Counted from the stretch's first letter, positions 36,604 through 44,546 are shown. The stretch: DNA of 64,000 nt from Patescibacteria group bacterium (GCA_030583705.1 CP129471.1:238506-302505); one strand, 5' to 3'. Translations and numbers: made by a program. The notes: generated from the sequence alone by a model not told the origin.

Positions 36604-37119
36604 ATGTCAAAAATAATTCGTCTTGTCCGTGTGAGCGATAAAATGCAGTCTCGTTATGAATATGAATTAATTGAGCCGATGGGTAAAAACTTTCATCCGG
36701 ATTTTAAGCCGGAGCTCACACCTAAACAAATGCTTAAACTTGGAGTTTTTGGAGGTAAGTATCTTAACGATTGTCGTCTTGAGTTTCCATTAGATTGGTT
36801 TAAGGAAGCTAAGCTTAGTCCGGATAAAAAAAATATAGACCTTAACTTTTTTAAAGTTGACGCGAGTCAATCTTTAGCCGAGTGGAGGAAGAAGGGTTGG
36901 ATTTTTGAAGAAGACCCGAGAGGTTGGTTTCAGTGGTATTGTAGATACTACATGGGTAGGAGGCTCCAAGTTGAGGATCAAAGACAAATTAAACGTTGGG
37001 CGGCTATTACCAGACATATTGCGGCCGTTAAAAAGAATTGTAGAGTAGGAGATTATAGTTGCCGACCTAAACAAAGGCAGGCTATCCTACATTGGGCCTA
37101 TGATAGTCGTAAGATCTGA
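36604..37119 (+). CDS. Conserved Trp-rich protein of unknown function
   Basis: The 171-residue product is soluble and unusually rich in Trp and Arg. Distinctive stretches are FGGKYLNDC (about 50-58), a WRKKGWIFEEDPRGWFQWY region (about 94-113) and a closing QRQAILHWAYDS. The pattern is very strongly conserved-looking, and I recall similar proteins of unknown function in other bacteria and in eukaryotes, though I cannot name the family. No catalytic motif stands out. The only -10-like element (TATAAA at 36591-36596) is the far arm of the preceding terminator, 7 nt before the ATG. That implies either a leaderless start or read-through. It ends in TGA. Confidence 0.75.
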   Translation: MSKIIRLVRVSDKMQSRYEYELIEPMGKNFHPDFKPELTPKQMLKLGVFGGKYLNDCRLEFPLDWFKEAKLSPDKKNIDLNFFKVDASQSLAEWRKKGWIFEEDPRGWFQWYCRYYMGRRLQVEDQRQIKRWAAITRHIAAVKKNCRVGDYSCRPKQRQAILHWAYDSRKI

Positions 37120-37155
37120 TTTTAATGGGGTTAATTTTTATTATTTTTCTTCTTG

Positions 37156-37184
37156 TTTACTTTTTTGTTTTTTTAGGTTATACT
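37156..37184 (+). promoter_or_regulatory. ppa promoter
   Basis: TTTACT (37156-37161), a 17-nt spacer and TATACT (37179-37184) precede ppa by about 52 nt. A short ACGG/CCGT hairpin lies in the leader near 37191-37210. Confidence 0.65.
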
Positions 37185-37236
37185 GATTTTACGGTTTTTG
37201 TTAGCCGTAATTATTTAATTTAAATTATTTTTACAT

Positions 37237-37758
37237 ATGAGTTATAATGCTATTCCCTTGGGTAATAAGGCCCCTGAAGTTATTAATGCGGTGATTGAAA
37301 TACCAAAAGGTTCTACCAATAAATACGAGCTTGATGAAAAGATTGACGCTCTGGTTTTAGATCGTGTTATGCATTCTCCGATGTTTTATCCGGTGGATTA
37401 TGGTTTTATTCCCGAGACTCGTTCAGGGGACGGTGATCATCTTGATGTTATGGTAGTCACTAACAGTCCAGTTTTTCCTGGTTGTGTAGTGCCTGTTCGT
37501 CCGCTGGGTCTATTGCGTATGACCGATGATAAGGGAGTGGATAATAAGATTTTAGCCGTACCTCTTGGTAATCCCTATTTTGTTAATGTTACTGATATTT
37601 CACAACTAGATCCTCATATTCTTAAAGAGATAGTACACTTTTTTGAACAATATAAGGCTCTGGAAAACAAAAGTGTTGTCTTAGATGGCTGGGGAACGAA
37701 AGAAGAGGCTTTAGCTATGATCATGGATGATCATAAAAGTTTTAAGAACGAATCTTAG
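37237..37758 (+). CDS. ppa: Inorganic pyrophosphatase (family I)
   Basis: This soluble enzyme hydrolyses pyrophosphate released by biosynthesis. The 173-residue length, the IEIPKGSTNKYE substrate-binding segment (about 22-33), the YPVDYGFIPET region (47-57) and the metal-binding DGDHLDV (about 65-71) identify family I. In the classical signature the residue after the second Asp is Pro or Glu; here it is His. The last 17 nt overlap the convergent terpene-cyclase-like gene, and no terminator separates the two. Confidence 0.95.
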   Translation: MSYNAIPLGNKAPEVINAVIEIPKGSTNKYELDEKIDALVLDRVMHSPMFYPVDYGFIPETRSGDGDHLDVMVVTNSPVFPGCVVPVRPLGLLRMTDDKGVDNKILAVPLGNPYFVNVTDISQLDPHILKEIVHFFEQYKALENKSVVLDGWGTKEEALAMIMDDHKSFKNES

Positions 37759-39682
37759 ATAAAGCTTTGAGAAACTCAAGAGTAGTATTTTTTTCTTGTA
37801 TAGTTTTATTAACTACTTGTTTAAGATTCTCTAATAGATCCATAAAATAATTTTTATCTTTAAGATCCTTGATTTCGATCAGGGATCTTTCGGCTTGTTT
37901 AAGGTGTTCGGTAATTAAAAAACATATTCCGTTCAATCGGTCTTGCCAAAATATTTTTTTTAGATTCTCTCTAGCTTCTTCAATAGTTCTATTATTTTCT
38001 CCAAGTTTTTGTTCGCTCGCTAAAATATCTTCCACTACCGGGGTTATTATTTTTTCATCAAGATCTTCTAGCCAGTCATGGGCATCATCCATCGTTTGTT
38101 TGGCAGCTAGATAGTTAATGAAAAATATTTTCAAGCAACTTATTGTTTGACTTGTTTGTTTATAGCCAGCTAAGTATAACACAGCTAAGGCTGAGAAAGC
38201 GTGTGGCATTGATTGAGCGGCTCTAGCTATAGTTGAACTTGCGTTAATTTTTTTATAAAGTCTATTTTGAAATTTTTTATCAATATCGTATCTTTTATCT
38301 TGTTCTTTAATTAAGGATAATTCTGAGTCTTCAAGTATTTCATATAATTCATCTAGCGCGTGAGGTGGCAAGATTGAAGTATAGATTTTTTGCATATTGA
38401 GTAGTCCATGAAAGATAGCTGGTAATAGATTACCACCTTCTTGGTGGTCAATAATTTTATCTTTAAGACCATAAACCAACCAACCCAAAGTGTTAGCTAA
38501 AGATATTTTAGCTAAGATTTTATTATTAATATTTTTAAGATTAAAAGATTTAAAACAATAGATCGGTAAAAGAGTTATATTCTTAACTTGTGAAGATTTT
38601 TCCAGTTTATTTATTTGTTTATGTATCAAGCAGTTTTCTGTTTGGGAAAATTTTTGGTAAATAATCCTTATTTGTTCAAAAGTCTTTAGTATATAATCAT
38701 CAGTTTCATTTAGGGTAAAAGTATTTGGTACTTTTTGTTTGTTGGCTAATTCATATCTTTGATAAGCTAGAGCGGTTTGGGCTGCTACCAGACATGGTGA
38801 GGCGGCATAGAGCTTATGACGGCCGCTTTGTTCAAGATAAAGCTTTTCAAGTGGCCAACGGCGGTTTTCTAAACAACTTTTAAGTCTTCTTATCGGCTCT
38901 CTTACCAAGGCTGGATTAACCTCGTTTTTTAAGAGAGAAGATACTAGGAGAGAAGTTTTAAAAATTGAACTTTTAACTTTTGGGTTGTTTAGATCGGTTT
39001 TTAGATTATTTAATAATAAATCTTTGTTTACTGTATTGCAATATTCGGCCATTAAAGACCTAACAGTGAAATAGTCATAATATAATGATTTATATGATCG
39101 TTTTTTTATAATATTTTCTAGATAACTTTTCAGGTTGGTATTATGTATTTTGTGATATTCTAAAAAAGAATGGATATTGGCATTAACTATTGGATCAAGA
39201 TCATGCCATTTACCCACTGGGTTTTTTATCAGCCATGTCTGATAAGGTCCTCCTGGTTGTGTTTCTGATTTAATTAAAAGTTTTGTTAGTTTAGCCCAAG
39301 CTGTGGGAGTTAATTGGTTTGGTCTAATTTTTGATATTACACTCCAGGCTAAGAAAGTATCATCAAGGTCATTGGGGTATAAGTTTTTATTATTTTTATT
39401 TTTATCTTTATCTTTATCTTCTTTAAAATAGTTAAAAGAGTAGTCTTCTTTTCTTTGTTTAATTAGAAAATTAACGGCTTTTTGGCATATTTCTTGGGCG
39501 GTTATTTCTTTAATTTCTGTTAAGCAGCGAGCTATCCAGGCAGTTATAAAGACGGTTTCTTGTGTTTTATTAATTTTACCATTTATTTCCACTGAGTATG
39601 ACAAGAATCCACCATCTTTATTTTGGTGGCGTTTTAGGTATTCCAGTGTATTGGCTAAGAGCTTTTGGCTTTCTTTGTTCAT
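37742..39682 (-). CDS. Terpene cyclase / prenyl synthase-like two-domain protein
   Basis: The N-terminal part (about 1-330) looks like the alpha/alpha toroid of squalene-hopene cyclase-type enzymes, with repeats such as NKDGGF near 21 and a class II DxDD motif, DLDDT at 105-109. The C-terminal part (about 390-560) resembles an all-helical class I prenyl-synthase domain. It has KDKIIDHQEGG near 406-416 and an Asp-rich DDAHDWLED at 532-540. The first metal motif is degenerate (KDxxxD). Together they suggest a bifunctional cyclase on a prenyl diphosphate, but the substrate is unknown. The start overlaps the end of the histidine kinase gene by 65 nt, implying co-expression. Confidence 0.6.
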   Translation of the reverse strand: MNKESQKLLANTLEYLKRHQNKDGGFLSYSVEINGKINKTQETVFITAWIARCLTEIKEITAQEICQKAVNFLIKQRKEDYSFNYFKEDKDKDKNKNNKNLYPNDLDDTFLAWSVISKIRPNQLTPTAWAKLTKLLIKSETQPGGPYQTWLIKNPVGKWHDLDPIVNANIHSFLEYHKIHNTNLKSYLENIIKKRSYKSLYYDYFTVRSLMAEYCNTVNKDLLLNNLKTDLNNPKVKSSIFKTSLLVSSLLKNEVNPALVREPIRRLKSCLENRRWPLEKLYLEQSGRHKLYAASPCLVAAQTALAYQRYELANKQKVPNTFTLNETDDYILKTFEQIRIIYQKFSQTENCLIHKQINKLEKSSQVKNITLLPIYCFKSFNLKNINNKILAKISLANTLGWLVYGLKDKIIDHQEGGNLLPAIFHGLLNMQKIYTSILPPHALDELYEILEDSELSLIKEQDKRYDIDKKFQNRLYKKINASSTIARAAQSMPHAFSALAVLYLAGYKQTSQTISCLKIFFINYLAAKQTMDDAHDWLEDLDEKIITPVVEDILASEQKLGENNRTIEEARENLKKIFWQDRLNGICFLITEHLKQAERSLIEIKDLKDKNYFMDLLENLKQVVNKTIQEKNTTLEFLKALSKIRS

Positions 39683-41093
39683 GTGAGATGGGTATTTTTA
39701 TAATAAAGGAGGTTGATTGGTCCGGGATAACTTTTACCTCAATCGTGCCTTGAAGATAGCGACTAATTAGTGATTTAACAGTTGGTAGCCCCAGACCCAA
39801 TCCACCAGTTTTTCTTTTGGTGGTAAAAAACGGTTTAAAAATATTTTTAATAATTTCTTGATCAATACCTCCGGCATAGTCTTTAAATTCTAGAATAAGT
39901 AAATCGTTTTCTTTAAAATATTTTATCTCTATTTTTCTTGGTTTTTCTTCGCTTAATGTTTTTTCTTTATAGGCATCAAGAGCGTTAGCTATCAGGTTAG
40001 TGATTATCTGGTGTAGATGTATGGGGTTAGCAAAAATTTCTACGTCCTCCTCGCTTGAAATTTTAATTTCAACGTTCAGTTTTTTGGCTGAATGGGTAAA
40101 AAGCAAAAAAGACTCTTCAAGGGTTTTTTTGATGGAGAAAAAGATATTAAGATCATTCATGTCAATTTGTCTTTGTATGGCTTGTATCAGGACGGTCATG
40201 CGTTGGCCGGCTGCTACTGCTCTTTTTGTTTCCTCCTTGGCACTGATAATAGCTGGTTGGTTATCTTTGGTCATTTCCAAGTTAAGAGCTATGGCTGAGA
40301 GGGGATTAATTAGGTCGTGAAAAAGTCCTGAAGATAATTTACCTAATTCAGCAAAACGATATAGTTGGCCTATTTTGTCTGCTTGGGCTTCTGCTAATTG
40401 TTTGGTTCTTTTTTCTATAATTTCTTCCAGTTCTTCTTGGTGTTTAAGTAAGGCTTTTTCGGATTTCTCGGCTCTTTTAAGGGAATTTTCCATATCTCTT
40501 CTAGCTAGCCAAGAGATAATGGTTATACAGATTAAAAGGATTGAATAAACATTAACGTCAATTAAACCAACCATTTCACTTTTCCACTCAGGTAAAAGAC
40601 CGCTTTTTATTTCCCTGTAGCCTATAAAATTTTGTACAATTAGAATAAGGCCGGCAATAATTAAGCCACAACGGTGCCCGATCACTACACTGGCGATGCC
40701 TATGGTTAAAGCGTAAGTCAATAGCACCGCTGGCAAACTTACTCCCCATTTCCATGATCCATAAAAAGAACCAGCTAAAAATGTAAAAACTAAAAGATAG
40801 CGAGCTATTTTATAGTGCCCCAGGCGTGATAAGAGATAGACAATTAAAAACCACAGAGTTATTAACTCTAACGTATTAATAGCTAAAGAAGCAGGAACAT
40901 TGTTCTTAAGTGAGTTAAGTAAATTAGCGGCGGTTAGGGCAATAAGTAAAGCACTGGAAGTTATCAGGGCTATATTTAATAAAAACTCTTGCTGACGGTC
41001 TCTTTGCTCGAAACTTTTTGGTTCAAGAAGGATTTTATATAAAACTTTTAAAAATCCTTTAAGTCTATGTAAGACGTTTTTAACGGAGGGCAT
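39618..41093 (-). CDS. Membrane sensor histidine kinase
   Basis: The 491-residue protein has about six transmembrane helices (residues 38-200) with no large external loop, so it probably senses something in the membrane. A coiled coil (about 200-240) leads to the HisKA domain with the phospho-accepting His259 in FHDLINP, and then to an HATPase domain. That domain shows an N-box NLIANALDAY, a G1-type DYAGGID and a G2 GLGLGLPTVKS. ATG 41093, 4 nt after the stop of a tiny ORF, is the preferred start. The response regulator lies upstream, and the terpene-cyclase-like gene overlaps the 3' end. Confidence 0.9.
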   Translation of the reverse strand: MPSVKNVLHRLKGFLKVLYKILLEPKSFEQRDRQQEFLLNIALITSSALLIALTAANLLNSLKNNVPASLAINTLELITLWFLIVYLLSRLGHYKIARYLLVFTFLAGSFYGSWKWGVSLPAVLLTYALTIGIASVVIGHRCGLIIAGLILIVQNFIGYREIKSGLLPEWKSEMVGLIDVNVYSILLICITIISWLARRDMENSLKRAEKSEKALLKHQEELEEIIEKRTKQLAEAQADKIGQLYRFAELGKLSSGLFHDLINPLSAIALNLEMTKDNQPAIISAKEETKRAVAAGQRMTVLIQAIQRQIDMNDLNIFFSIKKTLEESFLLFTHSAKKLNVEIKISSEEDVEIFANPIHLHQIITNLIANALDAYKEKTLSEEKPRKIEIKYFKENDLLILEFKDYAGGIDQEIIKNIFKPFFTTKRKTGGLGLGLPTVKSLISRYLQGTIEVKVIPDQSTSFIIKIPISHEQRKPKALSQYTGIPKTPPK

Positions 41094-41097
41094 AAGG

Positions 41098-41205
41098 CTA
41101 TTCAATTAACCAAGGTTCAAAAGCTTCGGTTGTTTCCGCTAAGCTTAGGTCAGGATCAAGTCTAGCTGTTGGTTCATTAAGTATAAGTTCAATTAAGTTA
41201 TTCAT
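41098..41205 (-). CDS. Possible 35-aa acidic peptide between regulator and kinase
   Basis: On the minus strand an ATG at 41205 opens a 35-codon frame that stops 4 nt before the kinase ATG. The peptide is acidic (many Glu and Asp, only one Arg) with an amphipathic start, MNNLIELILNEP, and ends in FEPWLIE. It follows its own extended -10 promoter and a 5' hairpin. Its close spacing to the kinase suggests either a leader ORF that controls kinase translation or a small regulatory protein. Codon-level conservation is untested. Confidence 0.45.
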   Translation of the reverse strand: MNNLIELILNEPTARLDPDLSLAETTEAFEPWLIE

Positions 41206-41260
41206 AGGTTTAGTTGATTATTTTTATTAAGCCGTCTTTTCGACCCTAAGACGTCTGGAT

Positions 41261-41269
41261 ATTTTATCA
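41261..41269 (-). promoter_or_regulatory. Promoter for the small ORF and histidine kinase
   Basis: On the minus strand TGA followed by TAAAAT forms an extended -10 at 41269-41261. Just downstream, complementary arms at 41248-41253 and 41233-41238 (CGTCTT/AAGACG) form a leader hairpin before the 35-codon ORF. Confidence 0.5.
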
Positions 41270-41316
41270 TTAAGCTCTTCAAGAAAAAGTAAAGATTTTA
41301 TAAAGATTTATTCAAG

Positions 41317-41979
41317 TTAACGTATAACATAGCCTCTACCTGAAACGCTTTTAATTAAGCTTTGGTCTGGTTTGCCCAACTTCTTTCTTAAATTAAGAAT
41401 ATGGGTCTCAATTGTTTTGGAAAAAGGGTCAGCGTCAATTTCCCAGACATGTTCAAGAATCATGGCCCGAGAAACTATTTGTCCTTTGTTTTTTAAAAAG
41501 AGTTCCAATAAGCCAAATTCCTTACGGGTTAGCTTGATAACTGTTTTGCCCTTTTTTACTTCACCTGAGCGGCTGTTAAGGGTAATCTCTCCGACTGATA
41601 AAACAACTGGTATGGTTTGTTTTGGTCGGCGAGTTAAGGCTCTTACTCTGGCCATTAGTTCAAGATGAGAACAGGGTTTAGCTAGATAATCATCAGCCCC
41701 TTCATTTAGAAGGTTGGCCTTTTCTTCCGCATTGTTTTTAATCGAGATAATCATAATGGGGGTATGCTTACCATCTTCTCTAATAGCTCGGCAAATTTCA
41801 GGGGCGTTTTTATGGGGCAAGATATTATCTAGTAGAATCAGATCATAGTTATTGGTTAGAGCCATGAATAAGCCCTTTTGTCCTTCTTCGGCGGTATCAA
41901 CAATTAAACCTTCAGACAATAAAGAAGCTTTAAGTGTTTCTCGGAATTCACAGTTGTCTTCAATAATTAGAACTCTCAT
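41317..41979 (-). CDS. OmpR/PhoB-family response regulator
   Basis: The 220-residue protein has a receiver domain (1-118) with the acidic pair Glu7/Asp8, phospho-accepting Asp51 (in LLDNILP) and Lys101 (in YLAKPCS). A winged-helix DNA-binding domain (about 125-220) ends in the typical KTIETHILNLRKKLG and SVSGRGYVIR motifs. It is the natural partner of the membrane kinase encoded next on the same strand, about 220 nt downstream. A TATAAT at 42013-42008 sits about 29 nt before the ATG. Its targets are unknown; the kinase-terpenoid operon is a candidate. Confidence 0.94.
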   Translation of the reverse strand: MRVLIIEDNCEFRETLKASLLSEGLIVDTAEEGQKGLFMALTNNYDLILLDNILPHKNAPEICRAIREDGKHTPIMIISIKNNAEEKANLLNEGADDYLAKPCSHLELMARVRALTRRPKQTIPVVLSVGEITLNSRSGEVKKGKTVIKLTRKEFGLLELFLKNKGQIVSRAMILEHVWEIDADPFSKTIETHILNLRKKLGKPDQSLIKSVSGRGYVIR

Positions 41980-42007
41980 ATTTTTGTTAGATAATTTAAT
42001 ATCTTTA

Positions 42008-42013
42008 ATTATA
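42008..42013 (-). promoter_or_regulatory. -10 box of the response regulator gene
   Basis: On the minus strand a perfect TATAAT at 42013-42008 precedes the ATG at 41979, giving a leader of about 22 nt. No convincing -35 is seen. Confidence 0.45.
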
Positions 42014-42105
42014 GCAGATTAGCCTTTATTAGGGCTATTTTTTCTTGAACAAAACTTTACTTTTTCTTGATTTTTCTTTGAAAGCCTTTATGTTAATTTA
42101 TATTC

Positions 42106-42237
42106 AGTAAGGGGAGAGTAACCGCTTGGCCACTTCGACCCCGACCATCTTTGGAGGGGGATAGGTCGAGGTCGGAACAGCTCGGCGGTTACTTAATCCT
42201 TACTAAAAAAGCCTCGTCTTGTAACGATGGCTTTTTT
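42106..42237 (+). ncRNA. Candidate structured small RNA with terminator
   Basis: This GC-rich island in an AT-rich gap folds into one long rod. AGTAAGG (42106-42112) pairs with CCTTACT (42198-42204), and AGTAACCGC (42117-42125) with GCGGTTACT (42185-42193). After a 10x10 internal loop, CGACC (42136-42140) pairs with GGTCG (42170-42174) and CGACC (42142-42146) with GGTCG (42164-42168). The apical loop is purine-rich (GGAGGGGGA). A terminator hairpin with T run follows at once (42205-42237), and a -10-like TATATT lies at 42099-42104. There is no ORF. The strand is inferred from those signals; the helix is nearly symmetric and could be read from the other strand. Confidence 0.55.
42205..42237. 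terminator. Bidirectional terminator after the RNA element
   Basis: AAAAAAGCC (42205-42213) pairs with GGCTTTTTT (42229-42237), with an inner TCGT/ACGA step. It can end the candidate RNA on the plus strand and the hydrolase operon plus small gene on the minus strand. Confidence 0.85.
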
Positions 42238-42249
42238 AATGCAAAGACT

Positions 42250-42435
42250 TTAGGTTTTTAATTTAAATCTTTTCTTTATTTTTAGAATTGATTTTTTACT
42301 TCTGTCAATTAGTTTATGCGTCTTGATAATATAATAAATCCACCAAACTTGAAGGGCAGTTAGAATGGCTGGTAAAATAATAGAGGTTTCACGAAGGGTG
42401 GGGTGGGGTAATGAGTAGGCACAAGTTACGCACAT
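42250..42435 (-). CDS. Small single-pass membrane protein (61 aa)
   Basis: The 61-residue frame starts with a Cys-containing, hydrophobic N-terminus (MCVTCAYS) and has one clear transmembrane helix (about 18-39) with Trp-Trp-Tyr at its end. A strongly basic tail (RSKKSILKIKKRFK) follows, which would sit in the cytoplasm. A TATAAT at 42454-42449 lies 13 nt upstream of the ATG. It is the last gene before the bidirectional terminator and follows the hydrolase operon on the same strand. No family is recognised. Confidence 0.5.
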   Translation of the reverse strand: MCVTCAYSLPHPTLRETSIILPAILTALQVWWIYYIIKTHKLIDRSKKSILKIKKRFKLKT

Positions 42436-42516
42436 AAGTTTATCTTTAATTATAAGCGAGGGTTAGGAGGTATTGTTATTTTATCATTTTCACCTCAATA
42501 AGCAAGTCCATTTAAT

Positions 42517-43122
42517 TTATTTGGGTATTTTTACTTGGTAGATTCCGTTAGCCTTGGAGGCTTGTGAGCAATCGTCAAACCAAATATCAAAACGTCTACC
42601 CTTAATGATTCCTCCTTTATCTGTTACTAGGTAATCGTTATCATTTAAGGTAATGGTGGTATTTGGCGCAAAACAATTCCAGTCTGCGGCTATGTGCCCT
42701 GCTTCCGGTTCAACGGTTGAGGCTGTTTGGTGGCAGTAATCCACAGAGGTTTCGTCAAAATCAAGACAACCGGCCCAACTTAAGCTTCTTGAAGAGCAGT
42801 TTTTAAGAGCTTCTCGACCGTTTGGACAAGAACAGTTAAGAGCTACGGCACATAGGAAATCTGAACGTTTAGCAAAGTCTTCAAGTTTTGGTTGACAATA
42901 ACCAGTGACAAAAGCTTCAAAATAACCCCTAGATTTTTCTTCTTCGGAGAATTGATCACATTCTTTTTTAGTATAATCATCACGTATTTCTTCAAGGTTT
43001 TTGGTTAAAAGCAGACGATAAATTTTAGTACGTGTTGAAAAAGCCCCGTCTTCGGTGGCGAGGTGAAAAAAGGCGAAAGCAAAAATTATTAAGATTAATA
43101 TTTTTAAGTATTTTATTGTCAT
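42517..43122 (-). CDS. Exported 3D-domain (double-psi beta-barrel) protein, probable wall hydrolase
   Basis: The 201-residue protein begins with a signal/anchor helix (about 5-22). After a Cys-rich middle (six or more cysteines between 55 and 130) comes a 3D domain (about 140-198). This is the barrel seen in MltA-type lytic transglycosylases and Gram-positive resuscitation factors, and it is recognisable from GHIAADWNCF, the TDKGGIIKG turn and FDIWFDDC. Its three Asp-type positions are present (AAD, TDKGG, FDDC). The start is 1 nt from the stop of the M15-fusion gene, so it belongs to the pilin-hydrolase operon. Confidence 0.78.
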   Translation of the reverse strand: MTIKYLKILILIIFAFAFFHLATEDGAFSTRTKIYRLLLTKNLEEIRDDYTKKECDQFSEEEKSRGYFEAFVTGYCQPKLEDFAKRSDFLCAVALNCSCPNGREALKNCSSRSLSWAGCLDFDETSVDYCHQTASTVEPEAGHIAADWNCFAPNTTITLNDNDYLVTDKGGIIKGRRFDIWFDDCSQASKANGIYQVKIPK

Positions 43123-43123
43123 T

Positions 43124-44215
43124 TTATGGGTAAGTTATTCCATATTTTTGATGATTACTTTTCACCGATTGTCCAAAATCATATCTACCTGAAGCTCCAC
43201 ACTCAGCTCCGTTACGACAAGTTGGGACTGAGAAGTGCATATAATCTTTAAAACTTTTCCAATCTCCTCCCCAACACCAACCGTTTCTTTTAAATATATC
43301 AACCAGTTCTTTTGTAAAAGAATTTTTGTCGACTGTGTAATCTTTTCCTGCACCTACACCTGTTGGTCTGTAATATTTTCCGACCAGTGCTCCTTTTTTA
43401 CTATAACAATCAATACAATAATTTTCGTCAACGTTAACATCTATAGCTAAGCCACGACCATGACAATATTTTGACTCTCGGTAACCGCCAACTTCGTAAA
43501 TCGGGAAACCCGCATCTTTTACTTCTTTAAAAGTTTTTTTCATTAGTTCGGCAATTGTTTCATCAACTTGTACGGTTTTAGTTCCAGTGGTTGTTTCAAT
43601 TTGTACCTTTACAATATTAGTTGGAGCAACTTTTAGTTCAGAAATCGATTCATTATTAATAAAAACATCGTACTCTGTTTTATCGGGTAGATCTTCTTTT
43701 ATTAAAGTTGTTATTTTAAGGGGGGACAACTCCGTTAAAGCGGGATTAATAATATTTAAAATTATATAGGAACTAAAAGCTATTACTAAACCCGTTAAGC
43801 TACTGCCGATCCACTTTTTAGCTTCACTTACTTTTTGCGAATTCCCGCCGGCTGTTAACCAAATTACACCAGCTATCATCATAGCAACTACCGCTAGAAT
43901 TGATATTAGGCTTATGCCGTAAACATAAAGACCTTGTATGTAGTCTGCTACCCAGGGGACATAACAATTTTCTCCTCCTTCAGTCTCTTCACAGTGTACC
44001 TTCCTAAAATTAAGCCCCGGTATTTTAACGGCCAAATTAGGATTCTTAAAGGGGTCGCTTATCTTGGGAGTTGAAGAACCGGTTTCATCGCCTGTTTTAG
44101 GAGTTGAAGTACCTGTTACATCTTGTGCTAATACCAAAGAAGAGCTTGTTAGAAGCACAGAGAAAATTAACAGGCATATAGATAGGGCGAAGGTTTTTTT
44201 AGTTATATTTTTCAT
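43124..44215 (-). CDS. T4SS-pilin-like membrane module fused to an M15 D,D-carboxypeptidase domain
   Basis: The 363 residues fall into three parts. First is a signal peptide (1-30). Next is a VirB2/TrbC-like module (about 62-165): a Cys pair, YVPWVADYI, two transmembrane helices around AGVIWLTAGGN, and the closing NIINPALTELSPL. Last is an M15/VanY-like peptidase (about 220-350). The zinc signature HGRGLAID gives His252 and Asp259, and DYMHF gives His327, preceded by WGGDW. Such peptidases cut D-Ala ends or stem peptides of peptidoglycan. It overlaps the preceding small gene by 17 nt. Three paralogues of the membrane module lie upstream in the same operon. Confidence 0.88.
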   Translation of the reverse strand: MKNITKKTFALSICLLIFSVLLTSSSLVLAQDVTGTSTPKTGDETGSSTPKISDPFKNPNLAVKIPGLNFRKVHCEETEGGENCYVPWVADYIQGLYVYGISLISILAVVAMMIAGVIWLTAGGNSQKVSEAKKWIGSSLTGLVIAFSSYIILNIINPALTELSPLKITTLIKEDLPDKTEYDVFINNESISELKVAPTNIVKVQIETTTGTKTVQVDETIAELMKKTFKEVKDAGFPIYEVGGYRESKYCHGRGLAIDVNVDENYCIDCYSKKGALVGKYYRPTGVGAGKDYTVDKNSFTKELVDIFKRNGWCWGGDWKSFKDYMHFSVPTCRNGAECGASGRYDFGQSVKSNHQKYGITYP

Positions 44216-44546
44216 TGTTTCTTATTAAAAGTATCATAGTTGTTATTATAGCAAAAAAACCGATGACTGATAAAGAGAGTATGGTTTTTGGCTTCATTCT
44301 TTCTTTTTCTTCAACTTTTGGTCCGCAGCAGCATTCATTTAGAGATTCTCTTGTCATTGGTCCACATTTTGCATTATCCGCTTTATACCAATTAATATCA
44401 CCCATTTCGGTACTGCAATAAAGTCCGGGTCTCACATTAAGCCACAAACATTCTTCTTCGGCTTTTAAATTTTCTGTAGCAAATAAAGCAAATATTGAAA
44501 AAAAGATAAAAACAAAAAAGATTTTTTTTATTCTGGTGTTTTTCAT
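44199..44546 (-). CDS. Small Cys-rich exported membrane protein
   Basis: The product (115 residues from ATG 44546; an upstream start at 44570 adds eight) has a signal-type N-terminal helix, a Cys-rich external segment (C at CLWL, YCST, KCGP and the CCCG cluster) and a C-terminal transmembrane helix (about 85-107). The Cys spacing resembles the CC-C-C modules in the two largest pilin-like proteins of this operon, but there is no pilin module. It is placed between the transglycosylase and M15 fusions and overlaps the latter by 17 nt. It is probably an accessory of the same structure. Confidence 0.7.
   Translation of the reverse strand: MKNTRIKKIFFVFIFFSIFALFATENLKAEEECLWLNVRPGLYCSTEMGDINWYKADNAKCGPMTRESLNECCCGPKVEEKERMKPKTILSLSVIGFFAIITTMILLIRNNEKYN

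Noticed and set aside
42106-42204. Identity of the structured RNA as SRP 4.5S RNA, tmRNA or RNase P RNA
   Set aside because: The apical loop lacks the GGAA tetraloop and the symmetric loop of SRP RNA. There is no tRNA-like end or tag frame for tmRNA, and it is far too short for RNase P RNA.
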